A DNA stretch of 39,070 nucleotides from Pseudomonadota bacterium (GCA_021847345.1 JAJZTW010000036.1:1-39070), one strand, 5' to 3'. Numbered from the stretch's first letter, positions 1 through 8,031 are shown. Numbers and translations: made by a program. Notes: a model not told the origin generated them from the sequence alone.

Positions 1-88
1 CCACGGGGGATGAGGCCGGACCAGCTGCTGTGCCTGCGCACAGCAGCGCGCCGGCCGAATCCGAGCAGCCTGCAAGCTGCGAGGTGGA
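1..88. repeat. 88-bp direct terminal repeat, left copy
   Basis: Bases 1-88 are identical to bases 38983-39070 in the same orientation. The copy contains a perfect 10-bp stem (24-33 pairing with 38-47, loop 34-37) and a second 5-bp stem (65-69 with 76-80), so it is hairpin-rich. It lies upstream of the dehydrogenase gene and overlaps no convincing coding sequence here. It could be a dispersed genomic repeat, the overlap of a circularised assembly path, or a true duplication. Confidence 0.97.
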
Positions 89-153
89 ACGGGTCGGGCC
101 CCAGGCCCGGCCCTGGGGGCACTCTCAAACCCGTCAAACAGGAAACACAAGCC

Positions 154-915
154 ATGGATCTGGGACTGAAAGGATTGAAGGTCATCGTCACCGGCGCCAG
201 CAAGGGCATCGGGCGCGCAATCGCCGAGACCTTCGCGCAGGAAGGAGCTGACGTCGCCGTCTGCGCGCGCAACGCCGACGCGGTGAACGACACCGTGGCC
301 GCACTGCGGCGCCACGGCGTGCAAAGCCTCGGCGCGAGCGTCGACGTCGCCGACCACGCGGGACTGCAGCGCTGGGTCGGCGAGGTCGGCGCGACCTGGC
401 AGGGCGTGGACATCGTCGTCGCCAATGTCAGTGCGCTGGCCATCGGCAACGATGAGGCGAGCTGGCGCAAGGAGTTCGAGACCGACCTGATGGGCACGGT
501 GCAGCTGGTGAACGCGGCGATGCCGTTCCTGGAGCAGAGCAAGGCGGCGTCGATCGTCACCATCTCGAGCGTGTCGGCGCGCGAAATCGATTTTGCCGCG
601 GGCCCCTACGGCACGTTCAAGGCGGCGATCGTGCATTACACCCAGGGTCTCGCGTACCAGCTCGCGGCCAAGGGCATCCGGGCCAACACGGTATCGCCGG
701 GCAACACCTATTTCGAAGGTGGGGTGTGGGAACACATCCGCAACACCAACCCCAAGCTGTACGCCGAGGCCCTCGCCCTCAACCCGATGGGGCGCATGGG
801 CAAGCCCGAGGAAATGGCACGCGCGGCGGTGTTCCTTGCCAGCCCGGCTGCCAGCTTCATCAGTGGCACCAACCTGGTGGTCGACGGGGCGCTGACCCGC
901 GGGGTGCAGCTGTAG
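154..915 (+). CDS. SDR-family NAD(P)-dependent oxidoreductase
   Basis: A 253-residue protein of the short-chain dehydrogenase/reductase superfamily, at the usual length for classical SDRs. Residues 13-20 read TGASKGIG, the Rossmann-fold cofactor motif. The catalytic set is visible as Ser139 with Tyr152 and Lys156 (YGTFK). The common NNAG element is replaced by ANVS around residues 90-93. The ATG at 154 is chosen because the family's N-terminal beta strand begins just after it and a short AGGAA lies upstream; the frame is open back to base 10 but that part looks non-coding. The substrate cannot be told. The gene stands alone, with a GC-rich hairpin (99-105 with 112-118) upstream. Confidence 0.9.
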   Translation: MDLGLKGLKVIVTGASKGIGRAIAETFAQEGADVAVCARNADAVNDTVAALRRHGVQSLGASVDVADHAGLQRWVGEVGATWQGVDIVVANVSALAIGNDEASWRKEFETDLMGTVQLVNAAMPFLEQSKAASIVTISSVSAREIDFAAGPYGTFKAAIVHYTQGLAYQLAAKGIRANTVSPGNTYFEGGVWEHIRNTNPKLYAEALALNPMGRMGKPEEMARAAVFLASPAASFISGTNLVVDGALTRGVQL

Positions 916-922
916 GCTGTTC

Positions 923-938
923 GGCGGCGCGAGCCGCC
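923..938 (+). terminator. Hairpin after the SDR gene
   Basis: A perfect 6-bp GC stem (923-928 with 933-938) around a GCGA tetraloop starts 8 bases after the stop codon. No T-run follows, so factor-independent termination is only possible. The rest of 916-1098 shows no gene. Confidence 0.4.
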
Positions 939-1098
939 TGCCGCACGCAGATCCCAAGCAGCTGGTACGGGAGCCCTTGCGCGCTCGACGGGCGAGCGCC
1001 TGAGCGATCGGTACCGCGCAGGTCATCGGGCCGCCAACAGCGGGCAAGCAGGGGCGACGCCTCTGCCGGCCTGTCGACACTGTTTTTCAGGGGGTTTC

Positions 1099-1174
1099 TG
1101 GTGCCGCTTGTCCGACTCGAACGGACGACCTACCGCTTACAAGGCGGTTGCTCTACCAGCTGAGCTAAAGCGGC
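1099..1174 (-). tRNA. tRNA-Thr (anticodon TGT)
   Basis: Read on the minus strand this is a 76-nt cloverleaf with a perfect 7-bp acceptor stem (1168-1174 with 1103-1109), a D-arm with AGCTCAGCTGGTAGAGC, an anticodon loop CTTGTAA giving anticodon TGT (Thr, ACA codons), and a T-arm with GTTCGAGTC. The 3' CCA is encoded (1099-1101). It lies 46 bases downstream of sspB on the same strand. Confidence 0.96.
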
Positions 1175-1220
1175 GCGATGAGGTGCTCGCGCGTGCCGGC
1201 GCCGCCGTGCGGGGCGGCGC

Positions 1221-1823
1221 TCATTTCACGCGCTTGAGGTGCGGGCCCGAGGGGCGCGGGGGCGGCTCCGGGCGGTCGCCGCCGTCCTCCCCGTCCTCCC
1301 CGTCGTCGGCGTGGTCGGCCGGGCCGGAGCGATCGGCGTGGATGCGCTCGGGCGAGGCAGGCGCATGCGCCGCTTCCGGGGGCTCCGACGCGGACGCCGG
1401 CACCGCATGCAGGCGCGCGGCGCCGCCCTGCGCTGGCGGCGCCGCCGCCGGGACCGCCTGCTCCGCGCGCGGCGCGGCTTCGACGGCTGGAGTCGTCGGC
1501 GGCGGGAAGGCCATGCCCTGGCCGTTCTCGCGGGCGTAGATCGCGGTGACATGGGTCACCGGCACGATGATGTCGCGTGCCACGCCGCCGAAGCGCGCCT
1601 TGAAGCGGATGTCGTCGTTGCCCATGTTGAGCCCGCTGGTCGCGCCGAAACTGATGTTCAGCACGATTTCGCCATTGCGCACATGCTCGCGCGGCACGCG
1701 CACGCTGTCGTCGACCTTCACGGCCAGGTAGGGCGTGAAGCCGTTGTCGCAGCACCACTCGTACAGCGCGCGCAGCAGGTACGGCTTGGTCGAGCCGGCG
1801 CCCGGATCGGGTTGTTCGCTCAT
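1221..1823 (-). CDS. sspB: ClpXP adaptor SspB
   Basis: Stringent starvation protein B, the adaptor that tethers ssrA-tagged substrates to ClpXP. The 200-residue product has the conserved peptide-binding core at roughly 10-105 (starting KPYLLRALYEWCCDNGFTPY, then a segment with NISFGATSGLNMGND). A long, poorly conserved linker rich in Ala, Pro, Glu and Asp follows, ending in LKRVK (196-200), which matches the L-x-x-V-K ClpX-binding tail of the family. The linker is longer than the E. coli one. The gene follows sspA by 19 bases on the same strand, the usual sspAB pairing. Confidence 0.95.
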   Translation of the reverse strand: MSEQPDPGAGSTKPYLLRALYEWCCDNGFTPYLAVKVDDSVRVPREHVRNGEIVLNISFGATSGLNMGNDDIRFKARFGGVARDIIVPVTHVTAIYARENGQGMAFPPPTTPAVEAAPRAEQAVPAAAPPAQGGAARLHAVPASASEPPEAAHAPASPERIHADRSGPADHADDGEDGEDGGDRPEPPPRPSGPHLKRVK

Positions 1824-1842
1824 GGCGGCGGGGCGTTGCGGG

Positions 1843-2454
1843 TTACTTGCGCATCACCTTCTCGGACGGGGTCAGCGCCTCGATGTAGGCCGGACGCTGG
1901 AAAATGCGCTCGGCGTACTTGGCCAGCGGCGCCGCCGACTTGGGAAGGTCGATGCCATAGTGGTCCAGGCGCCACAGCAGCGGCGCGATCGACACGTCGA
2001 GCATCGAGAAGTCGTCGCCCAGCATGTAGCGGTTCTTGGTGAACACCGGGGCGAGCTGGGTCAGGCGATCGCGGATCGCCGAGCGGGCCTTTTCCATGGC
2101 CTTCTCGTTGGCCTTGGTCTGGCGCGATTCCAGCACGCCCACATGCACGAACAGTTCCTTCTCGAAATTGAACAGGAACAGGCGCACGCGTGCACGCGCG
2201 ACCGGGTCGCCGGGCATCAGCTGCGGGTGCGGAAAGCGCTCGTCGATGTACTCGTTGATGATGTTCGACTCGTACAGGATCAGGTCCCGCTCGACCAGGA
2301 TGGGCACCTGACCGTAGGGATTCATGACGTTGACGTCCTCGGGCTTGTTGAACAGGTCGACGTCACGGATCTCGAAATCCATGCCCTTTTCGAACAAGAC
2401 GAAGCGGCAACGCTGCGAAAACGGACAGGTCGTGCCCGAATAAAGCACCATCAT
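1843..2454 (-). CDS. sspA: Stringent starvation protein A (GST-fold)
   Basis: A 203-residue glutathione-S-transferase-fold protein that, in the family, binds RNA polymerase and modulates transcription in starvation and acid stress. The N-terminal thioredoxin-like half has TCPFSQRCRFVLFEKG and the cis-Pro region NPYGQVPILVERDL; the all-helical C-terminal half has LGDDFSMLDVSIAPLLWRL. The start at 2454 is chosen over the longer frame beginning at 2478 because an AGGAG-like site (2463-2468) sits about 8 bases before it. A second ATG follows directly. It lies between petC and sspB, and linkage of sspAB to the bc1 genes is common in this class. Confidence 0.94.
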   Translation of the reverse strand: MMVLYSGTTCPFSQRCRFVLFEKGMDFEIRDVDLFNKPEDVNVMNPYGQVPILVERDLILYESNIINEYIDERFPHPQLMPGDPVARARVRLFLFNFEKELFVHVGVLESRQTKANEKAMEKARSAIRDRLTQLAPVFTKNRYMLGDDFSMLDVSIAPLLWRLDHYGIDLPKSAAPLAKYAERIFQRPAYIEALTPSEKVMRK

Positions 2455-2572
2455 GAGATGCGACTCCTGAAAAAGCAAAGGGAGTGAGCTCGCTCACCCC
2501 CGGGGACACCGTTGGATTGTTGCGCGCAGGCGGACGCGGCGGCAGCCGGCTTGCGTCCCTGCGCGTGACGGT

Positions 2573-3373
2573 CTACTTCACGTCTTTCCAGTATTCGTTC
2601 TTGAGCCGCCACGTGATGAAGGTGAAGACCGCCAGGAACAGCATGACCGCGAGCCCGATGCGCTTTCGCTCGATCTGCGCGGGCTCCGCCATCCACTGCA
2701 TAAAGGCTACAAGATCGGCAATTTGTGAATCATACCCCTTCGCGGACAAGATCCCCGGGCGCAGCTCCCGGTAGCCCTCGAATACCTCGTGGTGCTCGGC
2801 CGGATCCGCGGCATCGGCCACCCGCCGCATGCGCGCGGCGCGCTCGCCCTGCAGGCGCCACAGCGGGTTGGGCATCGCCACTCCCGGCACCAGCAGGTTG
2901 TTCCAGCCCGTGGGGCGTGAGGAATCGCGATAGAAGCTGAGCAGGTAGGTGTAGAGGAAGTCCGCGCCCGAGCCGTGCTCGGAGCCCAGCGCGCGCTCGA
3001 TCACCGACAGGTCGGGCGGCTCGGCGCCGAACCAGCTGGCGGCCTGCTGCGGAGTCAGCGCCACGGTCATGGTGTCGGCCAGGCGTCGCGCGGTGAACAT
3101 CAGGTCGGACTGGATCTGCGCATCGCTCAGGCCCAGCGCGTGCAGCTTGCCGTAGCGCACGTACTGGGCGCTGTGGCAGTTCAGGCAATAGTTGACGAAC
3201 AGGCGCGCGCCGCTCTGCAGCGCGCGCATGTCGTCGACCCGGTACGGCGCGTGCAGCAGGCGAGGCTGCGCGTCGGCGAGCGCGCCGCAGCTTGCGCCCA
3301 GCAGGCCCAGCAGCAGCAGCTGAGGCAGGAAGGCGCGCAGGCGACGCAGGGTTCGCAGGACGTTCGTGGGCAT
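2573..3373 (-). CDS. petC: Cytochrome c1 of the bc1 complex
   Basis: The 266-residue membrane-anchored c-type cytochrome subunit of ubiquinol:cytochrome c oxidoreductase. An N-terminal signal peptide (about 1-34, ending ALADA) leads to the haem-attachment motif CLNCH at 63-67. The probable axial Met is in PGVAMPNPLW near residue 167. The C-terminal transmembrane anchor lies around 238-256 and is followed by the family-typical KNEYWKDVK. It accepts electrons from the Rieske centre and passes them to a soluble or membrane cytochrome c. It is the last gene of the petABC operon, 20 bases after petB. The longer reading frame upstream of 3373 is only a shadow of petA and petB. Confidence 0.96.
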   Translation of the reverse strand: MPTNVLRTLRRLRAFLPQLLLLGLLGASCGALADAQPRLLHAPYRVDDMRALQSGARLFVNYCLNCHSAQYVRYGKLHALGLSDAQIQSDLMFTARRLADTMTVALTPQQAASWFGAEPPDLSVIERALGSEHGSGADFLYTYLLSFYRDSSRPTGWNNLLVPGVAMPNPLWRLQGERAARMRRVADAADPAEHHEVFEGYRELRPGILSAKGYDSQIADLVAFMQWMAEPAQIERKRIGLAVMLFLAVFTFITWRLKNEYWKDVK

Positions 3374-3393
3374 GGCGGGCGGGGCGCGGATGT

Positions 3394-4809
3394 TCAGTGG
3401 GGGCGGTAGACCAGGCGCTCGGGAACCGGGCGGCAGCGCCCGAGACGACTCCACCACGGCATCAGCCACAGGAACCCGAAGTACACGAAGGTGCAGCTCA
3501 CGGAAATCCAGTAGCCGGTCGGCGACGGGGCCGAGATGCCGAAGTAGCCCAGCACCACGAAGGCCAGCGCGAACCCGAGCAACAGCGCGAAGTGCCAGCG
3601 CGGGCGGTAGCGCATGGACTTCACCGGCGCGCGGTCCAGCCACGGCAGCGCCATCAGCGACAACACCGCGCTGCCCATGACCACGACCCCCCAGAACTTG
3701 GCGTCCAGCGTGGCCATGGCCCACATCAGCCACGCCATGAAGCCGGCCAGCAGCGCCGCGCGAAGCGGGCGCCGCCGCGCGCGCCAGGCCGCGCGCAGCG
3801 CTGCGGCTCCCAGCACGACCATCCAGATGTGCACCGACTGGCTGGTGGTCGCGCGCAGCATGGAATAGAACGGCGTGAAATACCAAACCGGCGCGATGTG
3901 CGGCGGCGTGTGCAGCGGGTTGGCCGGCAGGAAGTTGTTGTGCTCGAGAAAGTAGCCGCCGAAGGTCGGGGCGAAGAACAGTACCGCGCAAAACACCATC
4001 AGGAACACCGAGACGCCGAACAGGTCGTGCACGGTGTAGTACGGGTGGAAGGTGATGCCGTCGCGCGGGTGGCCGCGCTCGTCCTTGTCGGCCTTGATCT
4101 CGATGCCGTCCGGGTTGTTGGAGCCGACCTGGTGCAGCGCGATGATGTGGGCGCCGACGATACCCACCAGCACCAGGGGAATGGCGATCACGTGGAAGGC
4201 GAAGAAGCGGTTCAGCGTGGCGTCGCCCACCACGTAGTCTCCGCGGATCCACAGCGCCAGGTCGGGGCCGATTCCCGGGATGGCCGAGAACAGGTTGACG
4301 ATCACCTGCGCGCCCCAGTAGGACATCTGGCCCCAGGGCAGCAGGTAGCCGAAGAAGGCTTCCGCCATCAGCGCCAGGAAGATCAGGCAGCCGATGATCC
4401 ACACCAGTTCGCGCGGGCGCCGGTACGAGCCGTACAGCAAGCCGCGGAACATGTGCATGTACAGGATGATGAAAAACGCCGACGCTCCGGTGGAGTGGAC
4501 GTAGCGGATCAGCCATCCCCAGTCGACGTCGCGCATGATCAGTTCCACCGAACCGAACGCCAGCGCCGAATCCGGCTTGTAGTGCATGGCCAGGAAAATG
4601 CCACTGACGATTTGCACGGCCAGCACGAACAGCGCCAGCGAGCCGAAGTAGTACCAGAAGTTCAGGTTCTTCGGCGCGTAGTACTCGGTCAGGTGCGCCG
4701 ACCACAGGGCCGAGAACGGAAAGCGGTCGTCGATCCACTGCAGCAGGCCGCCGCGCTCGGTCGCGCCGGCGGCGGCATCGGGGGATGCGGGGGAGGCGTT
4801 TTCCAGCAT
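3394..4809 (-). CDS. petB: Cytochrome b of the bc1 complex
   Basis: The 471-residue integral membrane subunit that carries both b haems and the quinone sites. Haem-ligating pairs are His105/His119 (13 residues between) and His206/His221 (14 between). The Qo-site motif, usually PEWY, reads PVWY at 307-310 (bases 3880-3891), so the acidic residue is a valine. About eight or nine hydrophobic spans are visible, and the C-terminus is extended and Arg-rich past the usual core. It follows petA by 30 bases and precedes petC by 20, in the normal fbc order. Function as a proton-translocating quinol oxidase is well supported. Confidence 0.97.
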   Translation of the reverse strand: MLENASPASPDAAAGATERGGLLQWIDDRFPFSALWSAHLTEYYAPKNLNFWYYFGSLALFVLAVQIVSGIFLAMHYKPDSALAFGSVELIMRDVDWGWLIRYVHSTGASAFFIILYMHMFRGLLYGSYRRPRELVWIIGCLIFLALMAEAFFGYLLPWGQMSYWGAQVIVNLFSAIPGIGPDLALWIRGDYVVGDATLNRFFAFHVIAIPLVLVGIVGAHIIALHQVGSNNPDGIEIKADKDERGHPRDGITFHPYYTVHDLFGVSVFLMVFCAVLFFAPTFGGYFLEHNNFLPANPLHTPPHIAPVWYFTPFYSMLRATTSQSVHIWMVVLGAAALRAAWRARRRPLRAALLAGFMAWLMWAMATLDAKFWGVVVMGSAVLSLMALPWLDRAPVKSMRYRPRWHFALLLGFALAFVVLGYFGISAPSPTGYWISVSCTFVYFGFLWLMPWWSRLGRCRPVPERLVYRPH

Positions 4810-4839
4810 GGGCTTTGCTCCGGAAGTGGGGCCGAGGGG

Positions 4840-5424
4840 TCAGGCCGAGGTCGGCGCTTCGCCCAGCACGATCCTGTGCGGGCCGGTGTAGCGATACGGC
4901 GGCACCGGCAGGTTGGCCGGGGCCGGCATGTTCTTGAACACGCGCGCGGCGAGGTCGAACTCGGAGCCGTGGCAGGGGCACAGGAAGCCTCCCTGCCAGT
5001 CGGCCGGCAGCGACGGCTGCGGGCCGGGCCGGAAGCGGTTCACCGGCGAGCAGCCCAGGTGGGTGCAGATGCCCACGACCACGAGCATTTCGGGGCGGAT
5101 CGAGCGCCAGCGGTTGCGCGCCCAGGCGGGAGTCGGATAGTCGGTGCCCTTGGACAGCGGGTCGGCCACCAGCGCATCGGTGAGCTTGAGGGTGGCCAGC
5201 ATCTCGGGCGTGCGGTGCAGGAACCAGATCGGCTGCCCGCGCCACAGCACGGTCTTCTTCTCGCCCGGCGCGACGTCGGAGACGTCGACCTCCAGCGGGC
5301 CGCCCTCGGCCCGCGCCTTGGCCGAAGGGGCCAGCGAGCCGACGAACGGCGCCGCCGCGCCACACCCGGCCACGCACCCCGCGGTGCCCGTGGCCACCAG
5401 CCAGATTCTTCGTTGGGAGTCCAT
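4840..5424 (-). CDS. petA: Rieske iron-sulfur subunit of the bc1 complex
   Basis: A 194-residue Rieske [2Fe-2S] protein. The N-terminus carries a twin-arginine (RR at 5-6) and an uncleaved-type membrane anchor (about 8-33). The cluster motifs are CTHLGC (120-125) and CPCHGS (149-154): expected ligands Cys120, His122, Cys149 and His152, with a Cys125-Cys151 disulfide. It is the first gene of petABC. An AGGGG-type ribosome site lies just before the ATG at 5424. Rieske proteins are classical Tat substrates, and tatABC lies about 4-5 kb away in this window. Confidence 0.97.
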   Translation of the reverse strand: MDSQRRIWLVATGTAGCVAGCGAAAPFVGSLAPSAKARAEGGPLEVDVSDVAPGEKKTVLWRGQPIWFLHRTPEMLATLKLTDALVADPLSKGTDYPTPAWARNRWRSIRPEMLVVVGICTHLGCSPVNRFRPGPQPSLPADWQGGFLCPCHGSEFDLAARVFKNMPAPANLPVPPYRYTGPHRIVLGEAPTSA

Positions 5425-5767
5425 GATGCCCCTCGGCTCAAGTCGCCGGCCGCCCTCGGCCCGTCATGGCGAACGATCCGTGAGGATTCGTCACGCCGCC
5501 TGCGAGGACCGCATTGTGGAACCGCATGCTCCGGGGGGCATCGGGAAAACCATGTATAAGCAGGTCCTTATTTACCCCTAGTCCGGGGCCTGCGTTGCGC
5601 TGGCTCAATCCCCGCGGGCGTGTATGGGGGTAGTCCGACCCGCGACTTCGCTCGCTCGGCACTTGCTCGGGAACGGGTTCGCGATGCGTTCGCAAATTGC
5701 ACAAAATCAGACAAAATACGCACAACAAACAAACCTACGGCCCAGGCCGGACATGGAGACACCCCTC
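5425..5767. other. Divergent petA / mscL intergenic region
   Basis: A 343-bp gap between divergent genes with no convincing coding sequence. It should hold the promoters of both petA (minus) and mscL (plus). On the minus strand a TATACA hexamer at 5553-5558 is a weak -10 candidate for petA without a good -35. A TACCCC (5574-5579) and a GGGGTA (5626-5631) form a short inverted pair. The 60 bases before mscL are distinctly A-rich compared with the surroundings. Confidence 0.6.
5689..5717 (+). promoter_or_regulatory. Candidate sigma-70-type promoter for mscL
   Basis: TTCGCA (5689-5694, 4 of 6 to the -35 consensus) and CAAAAT (5712-5717, 4 of 6 to the -10 consensus) are separated by 17 bases in the only A-rich patch upstream of mscL. 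It would give a 5' leader of about 44 bases. It is weak by sequence and unproven. Confidence 0.3.
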
Positions 5768-6199
5768 ATGAGCCTGTTGAAGGATTTCAAGGATTTCGCG
5801 GTCAAGGGCAACGTGATCGATCTGGCCGTGGCCGTGATCATCGGCGGAGCCTTCGGCAAGATCGTCTCCGCGCTGGTCGGCGACATCATCATGCCCGTGG
5901 TCGGGCTGATTGTCGGAAAAATCGATTTTTCCAACCTTTTCATCGTGCTGGGCGAGCTGCCGGCGGGCACTCCGCGCACCCTGGAGGCCCTGAAAAAGGC
6001 CAACATCCCGGTTCTGGCCTATGGGGACTTCATCACCATCGCGATCAATTTCCTGATCCTGGCCTTCGTGATCTTCCTGATGGTGCAAGGCATCGCCAAG
6101 CTCAAGCGGGCGCAGCCCGAGCCGGCGCCCGCGGCCCCGGCGCCGGAACCCGAGGAGGTCGTGTTGCTGCGCGAGATTCGCGACAGTCTCAAGCGTTGA
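5768..6199 (+). CDS. mscL: Large-conductance mechanosensitive channel MscL
   Basis: A 143-residue pentameric channel of the inner membrane that opens under hypo-osmotic tension. The N-terminal amphipathic segment [20 protein letters not shown] is followed by TM1 with [20 protein letters not shown], a periplasmic loop with KIDFSNL, TM2 around 76-98 ([20 protein letters not shown]), and a cytoplasmic helix ending [14 protein letters not shown] Pro/Ala/Glu-rich linker separates TM2 from that helix. The ATG at 5768 is chosen because GGAG (5755-5758) lies 9 bases upstream and the family N-terminus starts there; the frame is open further upstream. It is convergent with pdxA. Confidence 0.96.
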   Translation: MSLLKDFKDFAVKGNVIDLAVAVIIGGAFGKIVSALVGDIIMPVVGLIVGKIDFSNLFIVLGELPAGTPRTLEALKKANIPVLAYGDFITIAINFLILAFVIFLMVQGIAKLKRAQPEPAPAAPAPEPEEVVLLREIRDSLKR

Positions 6200-6208
6200 G
6201 CCGGGGAC

Positions 6209-6266
6209 CCGGGCCTGGAATCAGGCCCGGAATCAGGCCCGGGATCAGCCCCGGGATCAGCCCCGC
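6209..6266. repeat. 12-bp tandem repeat with strong hairpin, mscL-pdxA junction
   Basis: Four consecutive 12-bp units of the form aatcaggcccgg / gatcagccccgg occupy 6219-6266; the last overlaps the pdxA stop codon. A perfect 9-bp stem (6209-6217 with 6222-6230, loop GAAT) overlaps the first unit and can act on transcripts from both converging genes. No T-run follows, so termination is inferred from position only. Confidence 0.75.
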
Positions 6267-7288
6267 AGTCGCCGGGCCATCGCGATGGCCGAGCACAGGC
6301 TGGCGCAATCCGCCACGCCGCGCCCGGCGATATCGAAGGCGGTCCCGTGGTCGGGGCTGGTGCGCACGAAGGGCAGCCCCAGCGTGATGTTCACGCCCTG
6401 CTCCAGCCCGAGGTACTTCACGGGGATCAGCGCGTGGTCGTGCAACATGGCGACGACCACGTCGAAGGCGCCGGGGCGCTGCGCGGTGCTGCGCGCGCGC
6501 ATGAACACGGTGTCGGGCGCGTAAGGGCCGCTGGCGTCGATGCCCTCGGCGCGCGCGCGCTCGATGGCAGGAGCGATCACGCGGATCTCCTCGTCGCCGA
6601 ACAACCCGCCTTCTCCGGCATGGGGATTGAGCCCCGCCACCGCGATGCGCGGATGCTGCTGGCCCCAGGCGCGCGCGGCCTGGTGCGTGATGCGCAGGGT
6701 CTGCAGCACGGCCTGCTCGGTCACGGCCTCGATCGCGCGACGCACGCTGAGATGAATCGTGACCAGCACCGTGCGCAACTCGTCGTTGGCAAGCATCATG
6801 CGCACAGGAATCCCGCCGCACAGGTCCTGCAGGATTTCCGTGTGCCCGGGAAACTCCACCCCGGCAGCATGCAGCGCCTCCTTGTGGATCGGCGCGGTCA
6901 CCAGCGCGGCGACATCGCCGCGCAGCGCGGCGCGCGCGGCGTCGACGATGCTGGCGTGCGCAGCCGCTCCCGCGCGCGCGTCGACACGCCCGGGCCGGAC
7001 ATCGGCCAGCGCACCCGGCTCGACGCCGGCTGCGCGCAGCACGGGGATCGCGCCCGGGGGCAGGTCGCGCCACGCGCGCGGCGTGTCGATGCCGGCGACG
7101 ACCAGGCTGGCGCAGCCGGGCTCCGGCGACAGCTCGCGGGCGGCGCGTGCCAGCACTTCGGGGCAGCCGTAGACCACGCAGCCGGCGGCCGCCGCTCGCG
7201 CGAAGGCCTTGACGATGATCTCCGGGCCGATGCCGGCGGCGTCGCCCATGGAGATCGCGATGGGGCGCTGGTCCGTGTCGACGGTCAT
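6257..7288 (-). CDS. pdxA: 4-hydroxythreonine-4-phosphate dehydrogenase PdxA
   Basis: A 343-residue enzyme of the DXP-dependent pyridoxal-5-phosphate pathway. It oxidises 4-phosphooxy-L-threonine in an NAD- and divalent-metal-dependent step. Seen are the N-terminal ISMGDAAGIGPEI, TAPIHKEALHAAG, the metal-binding His in FPGHTEIL (about 149), HLSVRRAI (His179), and MLHDHALIPVKYLG near the C-terminus. The ATG at 7288 overlaps the stop of the upstream NIF3-family gene by 4 bases (ATGA), implying translational coupling. The C-terminus ends in the 12-bp tandem repeat. Confidence 0.96.
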   Translation of the reverse strand: MTVDTDQRPIAISMGDAAGIGPEIIVKAFARAAAAGCVVYGCPEVLARAARELSPEPGCASLVVAGIDTPRAWRDLPPGAIPVLRAAGVEPGALADVRPGRVDARAGAAAHASIVDAARAALRGDVAALVTAPIHKEALHAAGVEFPGHTEILQDLCGGIPVRMMLANDELRTVLVTIHLSVRRAIEAVTEQAVLQTLRITHQAARAWGQQHPRIAVAGLNPHAGEGGLFGDEEIRVIAPAIERARAEGIDASGPYAPDTVFMRARSTAQRPGAFDVVVAMLHDHALIPVKYLGLEQGVNITLGLPFVRTSPDHGTAFDIAGRGVADCASLCSAIAMARRLRG

Positions 7289-8031
7289 GCCGGATTGTCC
7301 ACGTCGATGAAGTGATGTTCGATGCCGAAACGCGCGGCCAGGTGCTCGCCCAGCGCCTGCACGCCGTAGCGCTCGGTGGCATGGTGTCCGCACGCCAGGT
7401 AGGCGATCCCCATCTCGCGCGCGAAATGCGCCGTGGGCTCGGAGATCTCCCCGCTGACGTAGGTGTCCGCCCCGGCGTCCCGGGCCTGCTCGATCCAGCC
7501 CTGCGCGGCGCCGGTGCACCAGGCCAGGCGCCCTACCGGCGCCTCGGCGTCGCCCACCAGCAAGGCCGTGCGTCCGAGCACGCTGCGCAGCGCGTCGGCG
7601 AGCTCGCCGCGCGTGGCCTGCGGCGCGCGTCCGAGCATGCCGAGCTGCTGCTTGCCGAAATGCCCCTCGGCCTGCCAACCCAGCCGTGCCGCCAGCTGGG
7701 CGTTGTTGCCGAGCTCGGGGTGGGCATCCAGCGGAAGGTGGTAGGCGAACAGGTTGATGTCGGCCTGCAGCAGCGCCTTCAGGCGCTTGTGACGCTGTCC
7801 GAGCACTCGCGCATCCTCGCCGCGCCAGAACCAGCCATGGTGCACCAGCAATGCGCAGGCGTCGAGATCGGCGGCACGCCGGATCAATTCGAGGCTGGCC
7901 GTGACGCCGCTGACCACGCGCCGGATTCGCGCCCTTCCCTCGACCTGCAGGCCGTTGGGGGCATAATCGTCGAAGCTGTCGACGCGCAGCAACTCGTGCA
8001 AGTGCCCGGCCAGGTGTTCTCGTGTGAGCAT
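7285..8031 (-). CDS. NIF3-family (GTP cyclohydrolase I type 2-like) protein
   Basis: A 248-residue protein of the NIF3/YbgI family of toroidal dinuclear-metal proteins, whose cellular role is not settled. Family signatures are DYAPNGLQVEG near the N-terminus, LLVHHGWFW, INLFAYHLPLDAHPELGNN, TYVSGEISEPTAHFA and ACGHHATERYG; the His and Glu residues in these form the expected metal site. The ATG at 8031 is chosen because the family N-terminus (LTREHLAGHLHELL) follows it, although the frame is open to 8199. It is co-transcribed with pdxA and lies only 12 bases from the start of the divergent protease gene. Confidence 0.92.
   Translation of the reverse strand: MLTREHLAGHLHELLRVDSFDDYAPNGLQVEGRARIRRVVSGVTASLELIRRAADLDACALLVHHGWFWRGEDARVLGQRHKRLKALLQADINLFAYHLPLDAHPELGNNAQLAARLGWQAEGHFGKQQLGMLGRAPQATRGELADALRSVLGRTALLVGDAEAPVGRLAWCTGAAQGWIEQARDAGADTYVSGEISEPTAHFAREMGIAYLACGHHATERYGVQALGEHLAARFGIEHHFIDVDNPA

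Noticed and set aside
3292..5559. A 755-codon plus-strand open frame over petABC
   Set aside because: It lies antisense to petC, petB and petA, all of which have intact catalytic motifs; the frame shows only composition-driven sequence.
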